From Burkholderia humptydooensis (GTDB taxonomy: Bacteria > Pseudomonadota > Gammaproteobacteria > Burkholderiales > Burkholderiaceae), in assembly GCF_001513745.1 (NCBI RefSeq), contig NZ_CP013382.1:1178001-1242000 (forward strand): a stretch of 64,000 nt of DNA, written 5' to 3'. The notes below the pieces were generated by a model. That model was not told where the DNA came from. It saw nothing but the letters and a program-made list of their open reading frames with translations, and made no database searches. The first letter of the stretch is position 1; each line of letters begins with the position of its first letter. Made by a program: the position numbers and the translations under genes. Below, one piece after another: positions 49,155 to 57,968 of the stretch.

Positions 49155-50771
49155 ATGCAGTCAGACGACGCCGTCACGGAAACACCCGAAACGGAAACAC
49201 CCGAAACCCTCATGCCCGTCGCGTCCGCGACGATCGCGCCGAGCGCGGGCACCCTCGATGATTACCTGAAGCTGATCCTGACCGCGCGCGTCTACGACGT
49301 CGCGCGCGAGACGGCGCTCGAGCGCGCGGGAAACCTGTCGGCGCGCGTGCGCAACACGGTGTGGTTCAAGCGCGAGGACTCGCAGCCGGTGTTCTCCTTC
49401 AAGATCCGCGGCGCGTACAACAAGATCGCGCATCTGTCCGCCGACGCGCTCGCGCGCGGCGTGATCACCGCGTCGGCGGGCAATCACGCGCAGGGCGTCG
49501 CGCTCGCGGCGGCGCGGCTGCGCGTGAAGGCGACGATCGTCGTGCCGCAGACGGCGCCGCGCGTGAAGGTCGACGCGGTGCGCGCGCACGGCGGCCCGAC
49601 TGTCGAGGTGGTCCAGGCGGGCGAATCGTACAGCGACGCGTATGCGCACGCGCTGCGCATCCAGCAGCGCGAGGGGCTCGCGTTCATTCCGGCGTTCGAC
49701 GATCCTTACGTGATCGCGGGCCAGGGCACGGTCGCGATGGAAATCCTGCGCCAGCATCAGGGGCCGATCCACGCGATCTTCGTGCCGATCGGCGGCGGCG
49801 GGCTCGCGGCGGGCGTCGCCGCGTACGTGAAGGCGGTGCGCCCCGAGATCAAGGTGATCGGCGTGCAGACCGACGATTCGTGCGCGATGAAGCAATCGCT
49901 CGCGGCGGGCAAGCGCGTCGAGCTCGCCGAGGTCGGGCTCTTCTCCGACGGCACCGCGGTCAAGCTCGTCGGCGAGGAGACGTTTCGCCTCTGCGCCGCG
50001 TATCTCGACGACGTCGTGACGGTCGACACCGACGCGCTCTGCGCGGCAATTAAGGACGTGTTCCAGGATACGCGCAGCGTGCTCGAGCCGGCGGGCTCGC
50101 TCGCGGTCGCGGGCGCGAAGCAGTATGCGGAGCGCGAGGGGATCGAGGGCGAGACGCTCGTCGCGATCACGTCCGGCGCGAACATGAACTTCGACCGGAT
50201 GCGCTTCGTCGCCGAGCGCGCCGAGGTGGGCGAGGCGCGCGAGGCCGTGTTCGCGGTGACGCTGCCCGAAGCGCGCGGCAGTTTTCGCCGGTTCTGCGCG
50301 CTCGTCGGCGAGCGCAACGTGACCGAGTTCAACTACCGGATCGCCGATGCGCAATCGGCGCACATCTTCGTCGGCGTGCAGATCGGGCATCGCGGCGAGT
50401 CGGCGGCGATCGCGGCGAGCTTCGTCGCGCACGGCTTCAGCGCCGTCGATCTGAGCGGCGACGAACTCGCGAAGCAGCACGTGCGGCACATGGTGGGCGG
50501 CCGCTCGCCGCTCGCGCACGACGAGCGGCTGTTCCGCTTCGAGTTTCCCGAGCGGCCGGGCGCGCTGACGAAGTTCCTGTCGTCGATGGCGCCCGACTGG
50601 AACATCAGCCTGTTCCACTACCGCAATCAGGGCGGCGACGCGAGTTCGATTCTCGTCGGCCTGCAGGTGCCTCGGGCGGATCACGCGGCGTTCGACCGCT
50701 TTCTCGCGGCGCTCGGCTATCCGTATCGCGAGGAAACCGGCAATCCCGCCTATCGGCTGTTTCTCGGCTGA
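49155..50771 (+). CDS. ilvA: Biosynthetic threonine ammonia-lyase (threonine dehydratase)
   Basis: About 538 residues from the ATG at 49155, which follows a CAGGAGAG ribosome site; an earlier in-frame ATG at 49113 overlaps the attenuator end. It is a PLP enzyme with Lys83 in FSFKIRGAYNKI, SAGNHAQGVA and the phosphate-binding GGGGLAAGV loop. Two ACT-like regulatory domains fill the last 170 residues, so isoleucine feedback and valine activation are expected. It deaminates threonine to 2-oxobutanoate, the first step of isoleucine synthesis. Residues 7-17 contain a tandem repeat (TETPE twice) from a 15-bp duplication. The leader and attenuator upstream should control transcription. Confidence 0.93.
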   Translation: MQSDDAVTETPETETPETLMPVASATIAPSAGTLDDYLKLILTARVYDVARETALERAGNLSARVRNTVWFKREDSQPVFSFKIRGAYNKIAHLSADALARGVITASAGNHAQGVALAAARLRVKATIVVPQTAPRVKVDAVRAHGGPTVEVVQAGESYSDAYAHALRIQQREGLAFIPAFDDPYVIAGQGTVAMEILRQHQGPIHAIFVPIGGGGLAAGVAAYVKAVRPEIKVIGVQTDDSCAMKQSLAAGKRVELAEVGLFSDGTAVKLVGEETFRLCAAYLDDVVTVDTDALCAAIKDVFQDTRSVLEPAGSLAVAGAKQYAEREGIEGETLVAITSGANMNFDRMRFVAERAEVGEAREAVFAVTLPEARGSFRRFCALVGERNVTEFNYRIADAQSAHIFVGVQIGHRGESAAIAASFVAHGFSAVDLSGDELAKQHVRHMVGGRSPLAHDERLFRFEFPERPGALTKFLSSMAPDWNISLFHYRNQGGDASSILVGLQVPRADHAAFDRFLAALGYPYREETGNPAYRLFLG

Positions 50772-50999
50772 CGTTCGCCGCCGGGCCGCCGCGCCGGGCG
50801 GCGGCGCGCTCATCGTGCGGACGTTGGCGCGGTCGCCGCGACGCGCGTGCAGCGCTGGGACGAGGCGGAGCCGCTGTCGCCCGTCGGCCGTGCGGGCGCG
50901 ATCGCCGCGTACCGCGCGAGCGCGGATTCGGACGCGCGCCCGCGCGTGCGTGAGGCGATCCGCCGCAGCCGTTCGGCATCCGTTCGCTTACTTGAGCGC

Positions 51000-51080
51000 T
51001 TACCTGAGCTGGATGATGCCCCAGATCGCGATCAGCAGGCCCGCGCCGAAGCCGATGCCGAGCAGAATATAGGTTTCCAT
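51000..51080 (-). CDS. 26-residue single-helix membrane peptide
   Basis: The minus strand from 51080 encodes METYILLGIGFGAGLLIAIW followed by GIIQLR and a stop. Almost the whole peptide is one hydrophobic helix with a glycine-rich face and a basic end, like small accessory subunits such as KdpF or CydX. The ribosome site is weak. The AT content and clean helix distinguish it from the GC-rich background. It is divergent from the Nramp-like gene (125 bases apart). Not recognised; expression is unproven. Confidence 0.5.
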   Translation of the reverse strand: METYILLGIGFGAGLLIAIWGIIQLR

Positions 51081-51204
51081 TTCGAATCCACGGATGAAGT
51101 GACGGTTGCGACCGGGGCGGCGCGATCGCGATTGGCGTGCGCCGCCCCGGTCCGGCACGCTACAATCGGCCGCCACATCCTACCGACGCAACCTTTCAGC
51201 AACC

Positions 51205-52473
51205 ATGCCGGGCTCTTCCGTTCCGTCGAAATCGTCGAAATCGTCGAAATCGAACCTGCGCGCGCGCCTGCGATGGGCGGCGCTGTGGGGGCCGGGGCTC
51301 CTCGTCATGCTGGCCGACTGCGACGCCGGGAACGTCGTCGCCGCCGCGCAAGCCGGCGTGCAGTGGGGCGTCGGCCCGCTGTTGCTGCTGCTGGGCCTCG
51401 TGCCGTTGCTGTACATGATCCAGGAACTGACCGTGCGGCTCGGCATCTTTACCGGGCGCGGCCACGGCGAACTGATCCGCGTGCATTTCGGCGCGGGATG
51501 GGCGTGGCTGTCCGCGGCCGGCCTCGTCGTCGCGGTGCTCGGCTCGCTCGTGACCGAATTCACGGGCGTCGCGGGCGTCGGCGAGATGTTCGGCGTGCCG
51601 CGTTCGCTCAGCCTGCCGATCGCCGTCGCGCTGTTGATCGCGATCGTGATGACGGGCTCGCACAAGCGCGTCGACAAGGCGGCGATCGTGATCGGCGCGC
51701 TCGAGCTCACGTTCTTCGTCGTTGCGTGGAAGGCGCATCCGCAGTGGGGCGGGCTGCTGTCGAGCGCCGCGCGGCCGGCGTCGGCCGGCACGCCGGTCGG
51801 CTATCTTGCCGCCGCGCTGATCGGCGCGACGTTCAATCCGTGGATGGTCTTCTATCAGCAGGCGGCCGTCGCCGACCGGCGGCTCGGCCCCGACGACCAT
51901 CGCGCGGCGCGCGCCGAGACGGCCGTGGGCGCCGTGCTCACGCAACTGTTGACGGGCGCGGTGCTCGCCGCCGCCGCGGCGACGCTCGCCGGCGACGGCG
52001 CGCCGCGTGCGCTCGGCAGCGTCGGCGAGATCGCGGCGGCGCTCGAAACGGTGGTCGGCCCGCACGCGGCGCGCGTGCTGTTCGGCGCGGGCGTGCTGGG
52101 CGCATCGATGGTCGCGGCGATCGTCTGCTCGCTGTCGCTTGCCTGGGGGCTCGGCGAAGTGGCCGGCTACGAGCGCTCGCTCGACGACAAGCCGACGCGC
52201 GCGCCGTGGTTCTATGGCATCTATGTCGCGTCGGTCGCGGGCTGCGCGGCGATCGTCTGGATCGCGCCCGACCTGGTGTCGCTGAACGTCGCGGCGCAAG
52301 TGGTCAACGCGGCGATGCTGCCGCTCGTCGCGGGCTTGCTCATCGCGCTCGCCGCGATCGCGTTGCCGCCGGCGCTGCGGCCGCGCGGCGCCTATTTGTG
52401 GATGGTGTCGGCGGTGGCGGCGGCGGTGAGCCTCGCGGGGATCGTCGGCGCGGCCTCGGGCGTGATGTCGTGA
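51205..52473 (+). CDS. Divergent Nramp-family divalent metal transporter
   Basis: About 422 residues from the ATG at 51205, after which a Ser/Lys-rich run (SKSSKSSKS) is coded by a tandem 9-bp repeat. Around eleven membrane helices. The Nramp signature positions are altered: helix 1 has DAGN (Asp40-Asn43) in place of DPGN, and helix 6 has FNPWMV, with Asn211 where Mn/Fe transporters have the metal-binding Met of MPH. Loss of the Met sulphur suggests a harder or larger substrate such as magnesium, or an altered site. No ribosome site is evident. Members import metals with protons at the inner membrane. Confidence 0.8.
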   Translation: MPGSSVPSKSSKSSKSNLRARLRWAALWGPGLLVMLADCDAGNVVAAAQAGVQWGVGPLLLLLGLVPLLYMIQELTVRLGIFTGRGHGELIRVHFGAGWAWLSAAGLVVAVLGSLVTEFTGVAGVGEMFGVPRSLSLPIAVALLIAIVMTGSHKRVDKAAIVIGALELTFFVVAWKAHPQWGGLLSSAARPASAGTPVGYLAAALIGATFNPWMVFYQQAAVADRRLGPDDHRAARAETAVGAVLTQLLTGAVLAAAAATLAGDGAPRALGSVGEIAAALETVVGPHAARVLFGAGVLGASMVAAIVCSLSLAWGLGEVAGYERSLDDKPTRAPWFYGIYVASVAGCAAIVWIAPDLVSLNVAAQVVNAAMLPLVAGLLIALAAIALPPALRPRGAYLWMVSAVAAAVSLAGIVGAASGVMS

Positions 52474-52787
52474 CGGCGGTGCGCGGGGGCGTGCGCCGAC
52501 GCCGGGAGCAAGGCTTGCGGGGGCGCGGGGTGACGCTTCGTCAAGGGCCGGTATCAGAAGCCGGAGGGCAGAAGCCCGAGATCGAAGCCTGAAGCTCCGG
52601 TTCTGAAACTCGAAGCCCGAAATCCGGCGACTGCAGCCGCAAGCCGGACAGCAAAGCGCGCCCTGGAAAGCCGGAGCGCGAGAGGAACATGAGGAACGTG
52701 GCGCGGGCAGCAGCCATCCGTTTCGTGACGGCCGGGCGATGGTTCGTCGATTCGGCCGGCGCGTGCCGTGCGCCGCCTTGCGCGGCG
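52474..52787. other. Intergenic region with loose gaagcc-type repeats
   Basis: About 314 bases between the convergent Nramp-like and YigZ genes. From 52554 to 52680 the words gaagcc, aagccgga and gaagcccga recur with variation, giving a degenerate repeat pattern. No gene, tRNA or terminator with a T-run was found. Confidence 0.5.
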
Positions 52788-53378
52788 TCAGTCGACCGAA
52801 GGAAATCCGGCGCGCCCTTGCGTCAGGTCGAACAGCGTGTCGCGCGCGGCGTCGAGCGCGGTGGCGGGCAGCCGGATCACGAGCTTGACCGTCATCCCGT
52901 ACGCGCTGTCGACGAGATCGTGCCCTTCCTGCTCGATCCAGCGGCGCACGCGCGCTTCGTCCGAATAGCCGAGCTCGACCGCGAGCCGTGCGTACGTGAT
53001 CCGCTCGACGCGCTCGGCGTCGAGCAGCGCGGCGGCGATCGCGTCGGTGTACGCGCGCACGAGGCCGCCCGCGCCAAGCTTCACGCCGCCGAAGTAGCGC
53101 ACGACCGCGCCGAGCACGCCGTCGAGGTCGTGATGGCGCAGCACTTCGAGAATCGGCCGGCCGGCGGTGCCGGACGGCTCGCCGTCGTCGGACATGCCCG
53201 ACTGGCCGCCCGCGAGCAGCGCCCAGCAGACATGCGTCGCGGCCGGATGCTCGGCGCGCAGCCGCTGCAATTCGGCCATCGCCGCGTCGCGGTTCTCGAC
53301 GGGGATCGCGTACGCGATGAAGCGGCTCTTGCGGATTTCGAGTTCGCGCGTATATGGGGCGGCGAGTGTGTAAGTCAT
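52788..53378 (-). CDS. yigZ: YigZ/IMPACT-family protein
   Basis: A 196-residue protein starting MTYTLAAPYTRELEIRKSRF. The N-terminal UPF0029/Impact domain shows THVCWALLAGG, SDDGEPSGTAGRP and VVRYFGGVKLGAGGLVRAYTDA, the diagnostic blocks; a ferredoxin-like DUF1949 domain makes up the last 70 residues. The family is related to eukaryotic IMPACT, and bacterial YigZ is proposed to act on ribosomes or translation control; its biochemical role is unsettled. Cytoplasmic. The next minus-strand genes upstream belong to a separate operon. Confidence 0.88.
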   Translation of the reverse strand: MTYTLAAPYTRELEIRKSRFIAYAIPVENRDAAMAELQRLRAEHPAATHVCWALLAGGQSGMSDDGEPSGTAGRPILEVLRHHDLDGVLGAVVRYFGGVKLGAGGLVRAYTDAIAAALLDAERVERITYARLAVELGYSDEARVRRWIEQEGHDLVDSAYGMTVKLVIRLPATALDAARDTLFDLTQGRAGFPSVD

Positions 53379-53479
53379 GGGCGGTCTTGCGAAAAACGCA
53401 TTGTATGCGACGTCGCGGCGCGATTTCGCGCGCAGGCAGGCGCCGCGCCCCGGCGGGCCGGCAGCCTGCGCGACATGCG

Positions 53480-54214
53480 CTAGCGCGATTTTTTCCGTGT
53501 GCTCTTCTTCGCGCCTGCGCCGCCGCCGCCGCCGGCGCTGCGCGCCGCTTCGTCGCCCGCCGCGGCTTCGTCGCCATTCATCTGCTGGAGCCACGACAGC
53601 GCATCGACGTAAGACAGGAACTGCCGCAGATACTCGGGCGACAGCTCGCGCATCAGCGACAGCGACCGGTGCACGAGGCTGCTCGAATTGAGCGGCCCGG
53701 CGTTCTTCGGCACCTGTTCGAGCGACGCGCGCAACTGGCTGTCCGCGCTGAGCTTCGACCAGGTTTCCCGGAAGTAGTCGAGCATCTCCGGTTCGGGGCG
53801 CAACGCGACGCGGGTGCGGCTTGCTGCCTGGCCGGCGTGACTTTCGGCAGGAACGCCGGCGTCGCGCCGCTCGTGGCTGCCGATGTAGTCGAGCAGCGCG
53901 GCGAGCGGCCCGCGCGCGGGCCCGGCCGGCGACGCAGCCGGCGTTGGCGTCGAAGCCGAAGCCGAAGCCGAAGCCTCGTATTCGGCCCCATCCGCGTTCG
54001 ATTCGGCGCGCCGAAGGTCGTCCGCGTAAGCGTCGATCAGCGCCGCCAGCCGTGCGTCCAGCAGCCGGCGCGCGTCGCCGCCGTGACCGGCCGTCCGCTG
54101 CCGCAGCGCGTCGATGAAGCGAAAGCGCATGGGGTCGAGCCGGTCGGCGCCGCGCGCGCGCCATGCGTCGAGCGTGTGCTGCGCGAGCGCCGCGACGTCA
54201 TTCACGATGTTCAC
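53480..54214 (-). CDS. DUF2894 family protein, last gene of motor-like operon
   Basis: A 244-residue protein with a GTG start at 54214 that overlaps the end of the OmpA gene by 17 bases. The opening ALAQHTLDAWRARGADRLDP and FRFIDALRQRTAGHGGDARRLLDARL resemble DUF2894. The middle (about 95-125) is a low-complexity Ser/Ala/Pro linker. The C-terminus is a basic AKKSTRKKSR tail that could contact nucleic acid or membrane phospholipid. It always travels with the DUF3348, DUF802 and OmpA genes as I recall from Burkholderia and Pseudomonas genomes. No reaction known. Confidence 0.75.
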   Translation of the reverse strand: MNIVNDVAALAQHTLDAWRARGADRLDPMRFRFIDALRQRTAGHGGDARRLLDARLAALIDAYADDLRRAESNADGAEYEASASASASTPTPAASPAGPARGPLAALLDYIGSHERRDAGVPAESHAGQAASRTRVALRPEPEMLDYFRETWSKLSADSQLRASLEQVPKNAGPLNSSSLVHRSLSLMRELSPEYLRQFLSYVDALSWLQQMNGDEAAAGDEAARSAGGGGGAGAKKSTRKKSR

Positions 54215-54845
54215 CGTCGCCTGTCGTCCGCCGCGGCACCGGCGCGATTTCCACGCGCCGGTTCTTCGCGCGTCCCGCGTCGTCCGAATTCGGGCTCACC
54301 GGCTGCTCGGAGCCGAACGCGGCCGCGAACACCGATGCCGCCGGCACGCCTTCGTCGATGAACGCACGCGTCACCGTCAGCGCGCGCTTCGCCGACAATT
54401 CCCAGTTGTCGGCGAAGCGGCGGTTGCCCGTGCGCACCTGCAGGTCGTCCGCGAAGCCGCTCACCATCAGGATCTCGTGATTCGCGTCGAGATACGCCGC
54501 GAGCGGCCCGGCGAGGCTTTTCAGCAGATCGCGTCCCGCGGGCTGCAATTCGTCGGAATTCAACGCGAACAGCACGCTGCCGCTGATGCCGATGCGCCCG
54601 TTGACGAGCGTCACGCGCCCCGCTGCGAGCGGGCCCGCCAGCGCCTGCTCGAGCGTCTTGCGGCGCTGCGATTCCAATTGCCGCTGCCTGACCTCGGCGT
54701 CGAGCTTCGACGACAGCTCCAACTGCACGCCGATCACGCCGACCAGGATCAGCACGAACGCGCCGAGCAGCACCGACATCAGGTCGCCGAACGCGGCCCA
54801 GATCGGCGCGGTCTGCTCGACGCCGCCGTCGATTTCGTCGCTCAT
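54198..54845 (-). CDS. MotB/OmpA-like stator subunit
   Basis: A 215-residue protein, start overlapping the DUF802 stop by 4 bases. One N-terminal membrane helix (about 16-40) has the MotB-like pattern WAAFGDLMSVLL with Asp21 in the place of the proton-carrying Asp32 of MotB. A short coiled coil is followed by an OmpA peptidoglycan-binding domain with SGFADD, NWELSAKRA and GRAKNRRVEI. Together with the MotA-like DUF802 protein it should form a proton-driven complex anchored to the wall. Confidence 0.85.
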   Translation of the reverse strand: MSDEIDGGVEQTAPIWAAFGDLMSVLLGAFVLILVGVIGVQLELSSKLDAEVRQRQLESQRRKTLEQALAGPLAAGRVTLVNGRIGISGSVLFALNSDELQPAGRDLLKSLAGPLAAYLDANHEILMVSGFADDLQVRTGNRRFADNWELSAKRALTVTRAFIDEGVPAASVFAAAFGSEQPVSPNSDDAGRAKNRRVEIAPVPRRTTGDGEHRE

Positions 54846-57178
54846 GCTGCTTCGGCTCCGACGGACGCGCGCTCACCGGCAACGCGCTGCAGCTCTTCGA
54901 TGATCTGCTTCTGCGACATCATGCTCAGGTCGATGACCTCGCGCGCCTGCGCGACGTAATACGCGAGCTGCTCGTCGCTGCGGGCGAGCGACTTGTCGAG
55001 CGCGGCCTCGATGCGTTGCAGATGCGCGACGAGCGTGTCGTTCGATTCGCCGAACGACTGGACGGCCGCACCGAACGCGTCGCCGAGGCTCGCGACCTCG
55101 ATCGCGCTGCCCGTGACCTGCGCGGCGACCGCGCCGAGCTTGCCGGTCTCGGCGTCGACCTTGTCCGTGAACTGCGCGCCCACGCGCTGCAGCAGATCCG
55201 CGCTCGTCGCGACGAGCGCGTCGACGGCCGCGCGCTGCTCGGTCGACGCGTGATTGACCGCGTCGAGCAGGGTTTCGAGCGTCGCGAGCATCCGGCCGCG
55301 CTCTTCGAGCATCGCGGTGTCGCGGACCATGCTGTCGGAGAGCTTCTGGCGCAGCTCGGCGACGACTTCGGCCGCGGCCTTCGGCGCTTCCGAGGCGGCC
55401 TGCACGAGCCGCGAGATCTCGGCGATCATGTCGCTCGCGTGCGCTTGCGTGTGGGCCGAGATGTCGCGGGCGGCTTGCGCGAGCGCGTCGCAGATCGCCT
55501 GCTGATGGTTCGCAGCGTGCGCGCTCGCCTGCTCCCATTCCGTGCCGAGCTTCGCGGCGATCGACGCGAGCGAAGCGGTCCACGCGGTCAGGCGTTGTTG
55601 ATCGCGCGCTTCGAGCGTCGTCTGCAAATTCGAATGCGATTCGCCCATCGAGCGCAGCAGCGAAGCGGCGTGCTGTTCGAACGCCGCGGCTTGGGTCGAG
55701 ATGTCGCGCGAGGTTTGCGCGAGCGCGTCGCAGATCGACTGCTGACGGTTTGCAGCGTGCGCGCTCGCTTGCTCCCATTCCGTGCCGAGCTTCGCGGCGA
55801 TCGACGCGAGCGAAGCGGTCCATGCGGTCAGACGTTGCTCGTCGCGCGACGCGAGTTGCGTTTGCAGGTCCGCATGCGATTCGCCGATCGTGCGCAGCAG
55901 CGCCGCCGAGTGCCGCCCGAACGTCGCGGCGGCCGTCTCCAGCGCCTGCCGGTTGCGCTCGGCGTGCGTCTCGTTCGCTTGCTCCTGCTGCGCGAGCGCG
56001 GCGCGCCATGCCGCGGCCGCGCCGCTCGCCGTCGCGTCGAAGCGCGCCGAGACGCCGTCCAGCAGGTCCGCCGAGCGCCGATCGAACGATTCGGCGAAAC
56101 GGTCGACCGATCCGTGCAGGCGCTCCGCGAGCGCGTCGCTCGAACGCTGATGCTCGGCGAGCGCATCGCGCCAGACGCTCGCGACGTTGGCCGCTGTCGT
56201 TTCGAAGCCGGCCGACAGCCCGTCGAGCTGCCGCTCCACCGCGTGCGTGACGGCGTCGTGCAGCGCGGACGTCTCGCGCGCGAGAGCGGCCATCGTGGTC
56301 TCCATGACGGGTTGCAGCGCCGATCCGGCGACGCGCGCGCTTTCCGCGACGCTGTCCTTCAGCGACTGCCCGACCGACGAAGCGAGACGCGCGTACGTTT
56401 CCTCGGCCTTGCCGAGAAACGCCTGCTGGCCGGCGATCTGCCGTTCGGCCGATGCGGCGCTTTGCTGCTCGAGCGCCGTCATCATCGTCTGCAGCCGGTC
56501 GACGAGCGCCGGCATCATGTCGGCTTGCCGCTGCAGGAGCCTGAAGGTTTCGTCGCGCTGATGCGCGTGCGAATGGGTGCGCAGCGTCGTCGCGATCTTC
56601 GCGTCGAGCGCTTGCGCGGCGTCGAGCCGCTCGCGCCGGCAAAGCGCCGACAGCAAACCCAGCATCGCCGACGTCGCCACGCCCGCAATCGACGTGCCGA
56701 ACGCGAACCCGAGCCCCTTCACGGGCGAGGCGAGCGACGCGCGGATCGCCTGCAGGTCCGTCGCGCTTTCGAGCGCCGCGCCGGTGCCTCTAAGGGTCAT
56801 CACCATCCCGACGAGCGTGCCCAGCATGCCGAGCAGCACGAGCAGACCGACCAGATACGGCGTCAGCGCGGGGCCCGGCAGCGCGACGCGCTCGCCCTCG
56901 ATGCGCACGCGCACTGCGTGGCGCAGGCTCGGATGCAGCCGCTCGAGCCACGCGCCGAGCGCGGACGGCGGCTCGGACAGCTCGGCGACCGCGCGCGCGA
57001 GCGTCGACGTGGCCTGCTGGTAGCGGCGCAATTCGAGCGCGCCGGCGAGATAGCAGGCCGCGATCACGAGTGTGACGGCGAGCGCGACGGGATTCGAGAC
57101 GGCATAGCCGGCGCCGATCCAGCAGACCGCGGCGAGGCCGGCGAAAAAGACGACGAGGTGAAGGTGAAATCTGGACAT
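54842..57178 (-). CDS. DUF802 protein: MotA/ExbB-like channel with long coiled tail
   Basis: A 778-residue protein. Four membrane helices (about 8-28, 31-50, 108-130 and 155-180) contain the MotA/TolQ/ExbB pattern, with LLGMLGTLVGMVMTLRGTG in the third and PVKGLGFAFGTSIAGVATSAMLG in the fourth. About 550 residues of helical, chemoreceptor-like coiled coil follow in the cytoplasm, including a near-identical 80-residue tandem repeat (240-bp unit). The layout matches ZorA of Zorya anti-phage systems: a proton-channel head with a long intracellular tail. Translation is coupled to the OmpA/MotB-like gene. Its biological role is not established. Confidence 0.82.
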   Translation of the reverse strand: MSRFHLHLVVFFAGLAAVCWIGAGYAVSNPVALAVTLVIAACYLAGALELRRYQQATSTLARAVAELSEPPSALGAWLERLHPSLRHAVRVRIEGERVALPGPALTPYLVGLLVLLGMLGTLVGMVMTLRGTGAALESATDLQAIRASLASPVKGLGFAFGTSIAGVATSAMLGLLSALCRRERLDAAQALDAKIATTLRTHSHAHQRDETFRLLQRQADMMPALVDRLQTMMTALEQQSAASAERQIAGQQAFLGKAEETYARLASSVGQSLKDSVAESARVAGSALQPVMETTMAALARETSALHDAVTHAVERQLDGLSAGFETTAANVASVWRDALAEHQRSSDALAERLHGSVDRFAESFDRRSADLLDGVSARFDATASGAAAAWRAALAQQEQANETHAERNRQALETAAATFGRHSAALLRTIGESHADLQTQLASRDEQRLTAWTASLASIAAKLGTEWEQASAHAANRQQSICDALAQTSRDISTQAAAFEQHAASLLRSMGESHSNLQTTLEARDQQRLTAWTASLASIAAKLGTEWEQASAHAANHQQAICDALAQAARDISAHTQAHASDMIAEISRLVQAASEAPKAAAEVVAELRQKLSDSMVRDTAMLEERGRMLATLETLLDAVNHASTEQRAAVDALVATSADLLQRVGAQFTDKVDAETGKLGAVAAQVTGSAIEVASLGDAFGAAVQSFGESNDTLVAHLQRIEAALDKSLARSDEQLAYYVAQAREVIDLSMMSQKQIIEELQRVAGERASVGAEAA
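55470..55950 (-). repeat. 240-bp tandem duplication inside the DUF802 tail
   Basis: Two adjacent units of about 240 bp (roughly 55470-55710 and 55710-55950) are almost identical; for example the block around 55509-55600 recurs at 55749-55840 with few changes. Each codes for about 80 residues of coiled coil containing WTASLASIAAKLGTEWEQAS. The near identity at third positions points to a recent duplication, so tail length may vary between strains. Confidence 0.75.
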
Positions 57179-57188
57179 GGGAGCCCGG

Positions 57189-57968
57189 TTAGCTGGCGCG
57201 AAGGGCGGCGAGCAGCCCTTCGACCGGTTGAAAACGAACGTCTAGCTCGGCGAGCAGCACGCTCTGCATATCCTTGCGGAATGCGTCGAGCCATGCGCCC
57301 GGCGCGGGGGCGGCGGTGTTTTTCGCGGCGTTGGCATCGGCGCCGATCGTCGCCCCGGACCCGGCCTCGGCCTCGGCGAGACGCTGCTGCTCGGCCTGGC
57401 GCACGCGCTCGAAGTACGCGCCGAGCAGCTTCGGCACGGACGCGAAGAGGCTCCGCTCGCGCGCGACGAGCGCGCGCTCCATCGTCGCGTCGAGCACCGC
57501 GAGCCGGGCGAGCGCGGGCGTTTGCGCGGCCATCGTCTGCCGAAGGCGGCTGCGCAGATCGCCGATGTCGATCTCCATCGCCTGCTGCATCGACAGGTAG
57601 TCGTGTCGAAAGAGCGTGAAATCGGCGGGCGCGTCGTTCGGCGGCGCGCCGCGCGTGGCGGCGCGGGTGACGCCGTCGCGTGCGGCGGCGAACGCGCCGG
57701 TGCGGGCAATCGCCTTCGCGAGCGACGCGCGCACGCGCGCGCCCTGGCCGTGCGGGGTGTCGCCGGCGGGGCGCGCGCCGGCCGCGACGGCGGGCGGACT
57801 CATGCTCAGCGCGGACGACAGCGCGATCGCGTCGGTCCACGCGAGCCATTGGCTCAGCCGGTCCGACAGCGACTGCCCGGACGGCGGAACGTCGGCGTCC
57901 GCGAGGCGGGCAAGCAGGCGGATCAGCGTCGGGCCGCCGAGCGCGCTACGTTGCGGGACTTGCACCAT
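57189..57968 (-). CDS. DUF3348 family protein, first gene of motor-like operon
   Basis: About 259 residues from the ATG at 57968 (MVQVPQRSALGGPTLIRLLARL). The N-terminal RLLARLADADVPPSGQSLSDRLSQWL segment with WTDAIALSSAL matches DUF3348 as I know it. The rest is helical, with an AEQQRLAEAEAG-like coiled region and an Ala-rich linker. It ends 10 bases before the DUF802 start. The four genes form one operon in the order DUF3348, DUF802, OmpA/MotB, DUF2894. Cytoplasmic; no known activity. Confidence 0.75.
   Translation of the reverse strand: MVQVPQRSALGGPTLIRLLARLADADVPPSGQSLSDRLSQWLAWTDAIALSSALSMSPPAVAAGARPAGDTPHGQGARVRASLAKAIARTGAFAAARDGVTRAATRGAPPNDAPADFTLFRHDYLSMQQAMEIDIGDLRSRLRQTMAAQTPALARLAVLDATMERALVARERSLFASVPKLLGAYFERVRQAEQQRLAEAEAGSGATIGADANAAKNTAAPAPGAWLDAFRKDMQSVLLAELDVRFQPVEGLLAALRAS

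Noticed and set aside
50772..50830. GC-rich inverted repeat after ilvA as a terminator
   Set aside because: A strong stem can be drawn, but no T-run follows, so it is not supported as an intrinsic terminator.
52554..52680. CRISPR-like array in the gaagcc-rich intergenic stretch
   Set aside because: The repeats are short, irregular in sequence and spacing, and no Cas gene is nearby.
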